A DNA stretch of 64,000 nucleotides from Mycobacterium sp. NS-7484 (GTDB lineage: Bacteria > Actinomycetota > Actinomycetes > Mycobacteriales > Mycobacteriaceae): the NCBI RefSeq assembly GCF_001953975.1, contig NZ_MBEJ01000088.1, positions 1-64,000 on the forward strand, read 5' to 3'. Made by a program: the position numbers and the translations under genes. Below the pieces are notes generated by a model that worked only from the letters and a program-made list of their open reading frames with translations, was not told where the DNA came from and did not search any database. Every line of letters starts with the position of its first letter. Within the stretch, counting starts at the first letter, position 1. Shown in pieces: positions 60,754 through 64,000 of this stretch.

Positions 60754-61689
60754 TCACCGCGCCGCGGCGATGTGACCGAGCAGGCTGCGCACCGCCCCGG
60801 CCGGCGGGGTCCGGCCGCCCGACCAGATGGCGCGCAGCTGCCGGCGCAGATCGAGACCGGCGACGGGCACTTCGGTCAACCGGCCCAGTGTGAGGTCGTC
60901 GTCGACGGCCAGCCGGCTCATCACGGCCGGCCCGGCGCCGGCCAGCACCGCGGCGCGCATGGCGGCGGCCGAAGACAATTCGATGACCGGCTCGGCCTGC
61001 CGGCTCGACGGACCCAACGCCGTGCGCAGGGCGGCGCTGAGGGCTTCCCTTGTGCCCGAACCTGATTCGCGTGACACCAGTGCGGTGTCGTTGAGTTGTG
61101 CGGCCGTGACGGAGGCGGACCGTCGCGCCCACGCGTGATCGGGAGGCACCACGGTCACCAGCTCGTCGTGGGCGATCACCCGGCTGTGCAATCCTTTTGG
61201 CAGCCCGGGGGATTCGATGAAGCCCAGATCGGCCGAGCCGTCGCGCACCGCGGCGATCACCTGATCGCTGTTGGCCGCGGTGAGGATGACCTGAGGCACG
61301 GTGGCGCTGGTACGCGCCGCCTCGGCCTGCAACGACACCAGCCAGCGCGGCATGAGTTGCTCGGCGATCGTCAGGCTCGCCGCAACCGCGACACGGCTGT
61401 GGCTCTCACTGCGCATCGCCGCCAGCCCGGAATCCACCCGCTGCGCCACATCGAGCAACTGATCGGCCCACTCGGCGACCACCGCACCGGCCGCGGTCAG
61501 CCGTGACCCGCGGGGTCCGCGCTGAACCAGCCGCACGCCGGTCTGGGCTTCGATGGAGGCCAACCTCGAGGACACCGCTTGCTGGGTCAATCCCAGTTCA
61601 CGCCCGGCGGCCCCGAGGCTGCCGGTACGGGCGATGGCCAGCAGCACGTCGAATGCGGCCAGTTCCGGCATCCTGGCGCTCAGCGGCAT
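60754..61689 (-). CDS. LysR-family transcription regulator
   Basis: A 311-residue LysR protein. The N-terminal helix-turn-helix reads AAFDVLLAIARTGSLGAAGRELGLTQQAVSSRLASIEAQTG. The periplasmic-binding-like effector domain spans about 95-305, with AVAASLTIAEQLMPRWLV and SRESGSGTREALSAAL. It converges on the TDT permease. Its own upstream motif (61712-61728) also faces the aromatic leader promoter, so it could affect that unit. The effector is unknown. Confidence 0.9.
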   Translation of the reverse strand: MPLSARMPELAAFDVLLAIARTGSLGAAGRELGLTQQAVSSRLASIEAQTGVRLVQRGPRGSRLTAAGAVVAEWADQLLDVAQRVDSGLAAMRSESHSRVAVAASLTIAEQLMPRWLVSLQAEAARTSATVPQVILTAANSDQVIAAVRDGSADLGFIESPGLPKGLHSRVIAHDELVTVVPPDHAWARRSASVTAAQLNDTALVSRESGSGTREALSAALRTALGPSSRQAEPVIELSSAAAMRAAVLAGAGPAVMSRLAVDDDLTLGRLTEVPVAGLDLRRQLRAIWSGGRTPPAGAVRSLLGHIAAAR

Positions 61690-61711
61690 GCCCAGGATCG
61701 TAGAGTGCGCT

Positions 61712-61728
61712 CACAACTACTGCTTGTG
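61712..61728. promoter_or_regulatory. CACAA-N7-TTGTG motif upstream of lysR
   Basis: CACAA-CTACTGC-TTGTG, flanked by T and A so that TCACAA/TTGTGA pair. It contains the LysR-type T-N11-A pattern, lies 23 bases before the lysR start, and matches the motif ahead of the TDT permease. It ends 10 bases before the -35-like element of the aro leader. Confidence 0.6.
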
Positions 61729-61738
61729 AACGCACCGG

Positions 61739-61769
61739 TTGTGGCCGGGCGCCGGCTGTGGTGTAGCCT
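61739..61769 (+). promoter_or_regulatory. Promoter of the DAHP synthase leader
   Basis: TTGTGG (61739-61744), a 19-base spacer and TAGCCT (61764-61769). Transcription would begin about 61776-61777, exactly at the GTG of the leader peptide, giving a leaderless leader ORF, which is common in mycobacteria. Confidence 0.5.
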
Positions 61770-61776
61770 GGCCGAC

Positions 61777-61851
61777 GTGACTATCGGTGTGTGTGCCGGC
61801 TATTGGCGCTTTATCGAGGCTCCGGGCGGAGCCGATAAAGCGCAGCACTAA
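61777..61851 (+). CDS. Aromatic amino acid leader peptide
   Basis: A 24-codon ORF, GTG to TAA, reading MTIGVCAGYWRFIEAPGGAD then KAQH. Codons 9, 10 and 12 are Tyr, Trp and Phe (TAT TGG CGC TTT), the three end products that a DAHP synthase serves. The ORF lies 107 bases upstream of the DAHP synthase. A strong hairpin begins at the second base of the Trp-Arg codons and fills the rest of the ORF. This is the layout of ribosome-mediated attenuation: stalling at Tyr/Trp/Phe codons would block the hairpin. It is too short to be a functional protein. Confidence 0.75.
   Translation: MTIGVCAGYWRFIEAPGGADKAQH
61806..61843 (+). promoter_or_regulatory. Leader hairpin 1 over the aromatic codons
   Basis: GCGCTTTATC-GA-GGCTCC pairs with GGAGCC-GATAAAGCGC around loop GGGC: 16 pairs with a two-base bulge. 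A stalled ribosome on Tyr-Trp-Phe would melt it. The inner GGCTCCGGG (61818-61826) can alternatively pair with CCCGGAGCC (61863-61871), a mutually exclusive nine-base pairing. Confidence 0.7.
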
Positions 61852-61872
61852 GCACGCATCCACCCGGAGCCC

Positions 61873-61897
61873 AGGCAGTGACCATCGGTCGCTGCCT
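61873..61897 (+). terminator. Attenuator-type terminator in the aro leader
   Basis: AGGCAGTGACC-ATC-GGTCGCTGCCT forms eleven pairs with one T-G, followed by TTCGTCGTT. The U-tract is interrupted, so termination may be partial or Rho-assisted. It lies between the leader ORF and the structural gene, where an attenuator is expected. Confidence 0.55.
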
Positions 61898-61927
61898 TTC
61901 GTCGTTACAGGGCGCCGGAATTGAGCC

Positions 61928-61953
61928 AGGTGCCCGCCACCAGGAAGGCACCT
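61928..61953 (+). promoter_or_regulatory. Hairpin covering the DAHP synthase Shine-Dalgarno
   Basis: AGGTGCC (61928-61934) pairs with GGCACCT (61947-61953). The loop and right arm contain AGGAAGG (61942-61948), the ribosome-binding site for ATG 61959. The hairpin could mask translation initiation. Confidence 0.5.
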
Positions 61954-61958
61954 GAAAA

Positions 61959-63017
61959 ATGAACTTGGCGCAGATCGCCAACGCCCCCGCCACATCGGAC
62001 CGCCGGGTCCGCAGTTTCAGCGCGATTCCCAGCCCGCACGATGTACTGACCGAGTTCCCGCTGGGGGAGCGTCGGGCCGAACGCGTGGCGCGCGACCGCG
62101 ATGAGATCGCCGACATCCTGGCCGGCCGCGACGACCGGCTGTTGGTCGTGGTCGGCCCCTGCTCGGTGCATGATCCGGCCGCCGCGCTGGAGTACGCGTC
62201 ACGCCTGGTGAAACTGGCCGATGCGCTCAAGGACGAGCTCAAGATCGTGATGCGGGTGTACTTCGAGAAGCCGCGCACCACGATCGGCTGGAAGGGCCTG
62301 ATCAACGACCCGGGCATGGACGGCACGTTCGACGTGGCTCGTGGATTGCGTATCGCCCGGCAACTGCTGCTCGACATCATCGACATCGGCCTGCCCGTGG
62401 GTTGTGAGTTCCTCGAGCCGACCAGCCCGCAGTACATCGCCGACGCGGTCGCCTGGGGTGCGATCGGGGCCCGCACCACCGAATCCCAGGTCCATCGTCA
62501 GCTGGCGTCGGGGTTGTCGATGCCGGTCGGGTTCAAGAACGGCACCGACGGCAATGTTCAGGTGGCAGTCGACGGGGTGAAAGCCGCTGCCGCCCAGCAT
62601 GTCTTCTTCGGCATGGACGACATGGGTCGTGGCGCGGTGGTGAGCACCGCGGGCAACGAGGACTGCCATGTGATCCTGCGCGGCGGTACCGACGGGCCGA
62701 ACTACGGCGCCGACGCGGTGGCCGATGCCGCCGCCAAGCTGACCGTTGCCGGGCTGCCCGGGCGGGTCGTGATCGACTGCAGCCACGCCAATTCCGGCAA
62801 GGACCACATCCGCCAGGCCTCGGTGGCCGCCGAGGTGGCCCAGTTCGTGCGCGACGGGTTGCCGATCAGCGGGGTGATGCTGGAGAGCTTCCTGGTCGCC
62901 GGGGCCCAGTCGCCCGAGGCCCGTCCGCTCACCTACGGCCAGTCGGTCACCGACAAGTGCATGGATTGGGAGGCTACGGATCTGGTGTTGCGGGAGCTGG
63001 CGCGCCGCTCGGCCTAG
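61959..63017 (+). CDS. 3-deoxy-7-phosphoheptulonate (DAHP) synthase, type I (AroG/AroF class)
   Basis: This enzyme condenses phosphoenolpyruvate and erythrose 4-phosphate, the first step of the shikimate pathway. The 352 residues match the E. coli AroFGH class. Marks are VVVGPCSVHDPAAALEYA, VMRVYFEKPRTTIGWKGLI, IGARTTESQVHRQLASGLS, PVGFKNGTDGN and VIDCSHANSGKDH (metal-binding His/Cys). The main mycobacterial enzyme is the unrelated type II AroG, so this is a second, accessory isozyme. It is preceded by an aromatic leader peptide and several hairpins. The 3' end overlaps the next gene by four bases. Confidence 0.93.
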   Translation: MNLAQIANAPATSDRRVRSFSAIPSPHDVLTEFPLGERRAERVARDRDEIADILAGRDDRLLVVVGPCSVHDPAAALEYASRLVKLADALKDELKIVMRVYFEKPRTTIGWKGLINDPGMDGTFDVARGLRIARQLLLDIIDIGLPVGCEFLEPTSPQYIADAVAWGAIGARTTESQVHRQLASGLSMPVGFKNGTDGNVQVAVDGVKAAAAQHVFFGMDDMGRGAVVSTAGNEDCHVILRGGTDGPNYGADAVADAAAKLTVAGLPGRVVIDCSHANSGKDHIRQASVAAEVAQFVRDGLPISGVMLESFLVAGAQSPEARPLTYGQSVTDKCMDWEATDLVLRELARRSA

Positions 63018-63826
63018 TTTCCGGTCGGCTTGCGGTAGCTGCCGGTCGGATCCCGGTCGTACTTGGGCGGTTTGGCCGGGTCCAGTTCGATCAGCACGTC
63101 GTCGCCGGCGTCGTGCGGTGCACTGAAGACGACGACGGCTGACCCCGCCAGCGGAACCCGGGAATGGTGGGCGACCATGCTCGCGGTCACCACCCGGCGT
63201 CCGGTCGGGGCCTCGAAGGCGATGGTGACGGTGAACTGAGGGTCGTCTGCGGTCCAGCGCTTCAGGAATGTCACGTTGCGCAGCTCGCCTGGCGAACGCA
63301 CACCGTGCCGGCGCAGCGATACCAGCCAGCGCTGTCGTCGCCGGGTGTAGCGGATGCCCTGCCACGCGGTGACGGTGACGATCGCCGCGCCAAGTGCGAA
63401 CACCACGCTGACCAACGCCATCACGCCGGCGCTGAAATCTCTGAACCATAATGCGGCCCCGAGCAAACCGACCGCGATGCCGGTCAATGACGGGATCACA
63501 GCAACCCGGTTGCCGGTACTGCGCTGACCGAAGGTATCGCGGGCCTCGTCGGCGACGATGCCGGCCATGATGACCGGAAGAAACGAACCGACGATCGCGG
63601 CGATGCCCAACCACGTCGACGGGTTGTGGGTCTGCATGCCGCGAATCCAGAGCGCTGCGCCGACGGCGATCGGAATCCACAGGATGAACGTGAGCACGGC
63701 GAAGAAACGCAGTGTTTCCGACGGTCGGGTGACGGGCACGGTGATCTGGCCGTGCTTTTCGACTGTGGAGAAGTGCGGAAGCGTGCCGTCCCAGGTGTCA
63801 GCTTGCGGCGCGGTATCACCGGACAT
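63014..63826 (-). CDS. Conserved membrane protein of unknown function
   Basis: A 270-residue protein with four membrane helices in two pairs (about 40-60, 70-92, 107-125 and 134-155). A cytosolic C-terminal beta-rich domain follows (about 165-270; VRSPGELRNVTFLKRW, FTVTIAFEAPTGRRVVTASMVAHH). The pattern resembles DUF3592-like or NfeD-adjacent domains, but I do not recognise a family with confidence. GGGAG lies upstream of ATG 63826. It converges on the DAHP synthase gene. Confidence 0.7.
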   Translation of the reverse strand: MSGDTAPQADTWDGTLPHFSTVEKHGQITVPVTRPSETLRFFAVLTFILWIPIAVGAALWIRGMQTHNPSTWLGIAAIVGSFLPVIMAGIVADEARDTFGQRSTGNRVAVIPSLTGIAVGLLGAALWFRDFSAGVMALVSVVFALGAAIVTVTAWQGIRYTRRRQRWLVSLRRHGVRSPGELRNVTFLKRWTADDPQFTVTIAFEAPTGRRVVTASMVAHHSRVPLAGSAVVVFSAPHDAGDDVLIELDPAKPPKYDRDPTGSYRKPTGN

Positions 63827-63943
63827 GCGGTGCTCCCTTCTCCTCGGGACCACCAGTATCGGCATACGAGGGTGCCGATAGTCGCCTAGAAGGACTGCGC
63901 GTCGCAATCCTCACGAATTGCTCATAGCCCCAATACAGTTCGG

Positions 63944-64000
63944 TTAAGCGTCATCCTCGGCGCCGTCGGACTGCCAGCTACCCGGCATCATCGGGATCGT
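63944..64000 (-). CDS. C-terminal end of a minus-strand gene (partial)
   Basis: An open minus-strand frame enters from the right edge and ends at TAA (63946-63944). It encodes TIPMMPGSWQSDGAEDDA. The acidic end and codon use look like a real C-terminus, but 18 residues are too few to identify a product. It would lie upstream of the membrane-protein gene on the same strand. Confidence 0.4.
   Translation of the reverse strand, partial: TIPMMPGSWQSDGAEDDA

Noticed and set aside
62199..63680. A 493-codon minus-strand frame opposite the DAHP synthase and the membrane-protein gene
   Set aside because: It covers two real genes in wrong frames and has no recognisable domain.

Overview
The window is high-GC actinobacterial DNA. 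Gene content and order closely follow the Mycobacterium tuberculosis block Rv2731 to Rv2667, read in the reverse direction. Rapid-grower features (GGDEF protein, NhaA, TDT transporter, extra regulators) point to a Mycolicibacterium-type mycobacterium. Products are assigned by reading protein motifs and recalling family members; no database search was run. Rv numbers are synteny labels from memory.

Layout. 1-5070: start of a DUF349-like gene (minus), a DMT permease, a LigB-like protein, miaA, dapF and hflX. 5084-10282: a secreted PE-PPE-domain hydrolase, a DMSO-reductase-family molybdoenzyme and fadE20. 10462-14828: a large LGFP-repeat membrane protein, lexA, chiZ and nrdR (SOS, division and dNTP control). 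14840-19879: PhzF-like protein, alpha/beta hydrolase, PAC2 protein, trypsin-like lipoprotein and DUF4192. 19890-25859: ideR, sigB, several small conserved genes, a YihY protein and sigA. 26065-32798: ppgK, suhB-type phosphatase, cei, DUF4193, DUF3093, dut, DUF3710, hydrolase, OB-fold protein and DUF3159. 32795-41952: ceoB/ceoC potassium-uptake regulators, APC permease, TrmA-type methyltransferase, degenerate GGDEF protein, nhaA and dxs. 41961-47906: RNase D, DUF3000, hemE-hemY-chdC (coproporphyrin-dependent haem synthesis) and a frameshifted methyltransferase. 47918-56054: msrB, methyltransferase, aftC, lipoprotein hydrolase, RibD-like reductase, zapE, GNAT, secreted MPT63-like protein, PPOX protein and clpC2. 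56167-64000: PrrB-like orphan histidine kinase, GntR plus CynX/NimT permease, TDT permease plus LysR, an aromatic-leader-controlled type I DAHP synthase and a membrane protein.

Most of the window is conserved housekeeping. The accessory interest lies in regulatory DNA. The strongest case is a 24-codon leader peptide with Tyr-Trp-Arg-Phe codons and several alternative hairpins ahead of the DAHP synthase (61739-61958). A shared CACAA-N7-TTGTG motif lies at the TDT permease and at the lysR gene. Twin 19-bp palindromes lie ahead of clpC2. A perfect extended CRP-type palindrome lies between cei and the DUF4193 gene. A 17-bp palindrome lies on the DUF3093/dut start region. Four 26-bp tandem units lie between DUF4193 and DUF3093.

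No insertion sequence, prophage, CRISPR array, rRNA or tRNA gene was recognised. No stretch longer than 300 bases lacks a gene.
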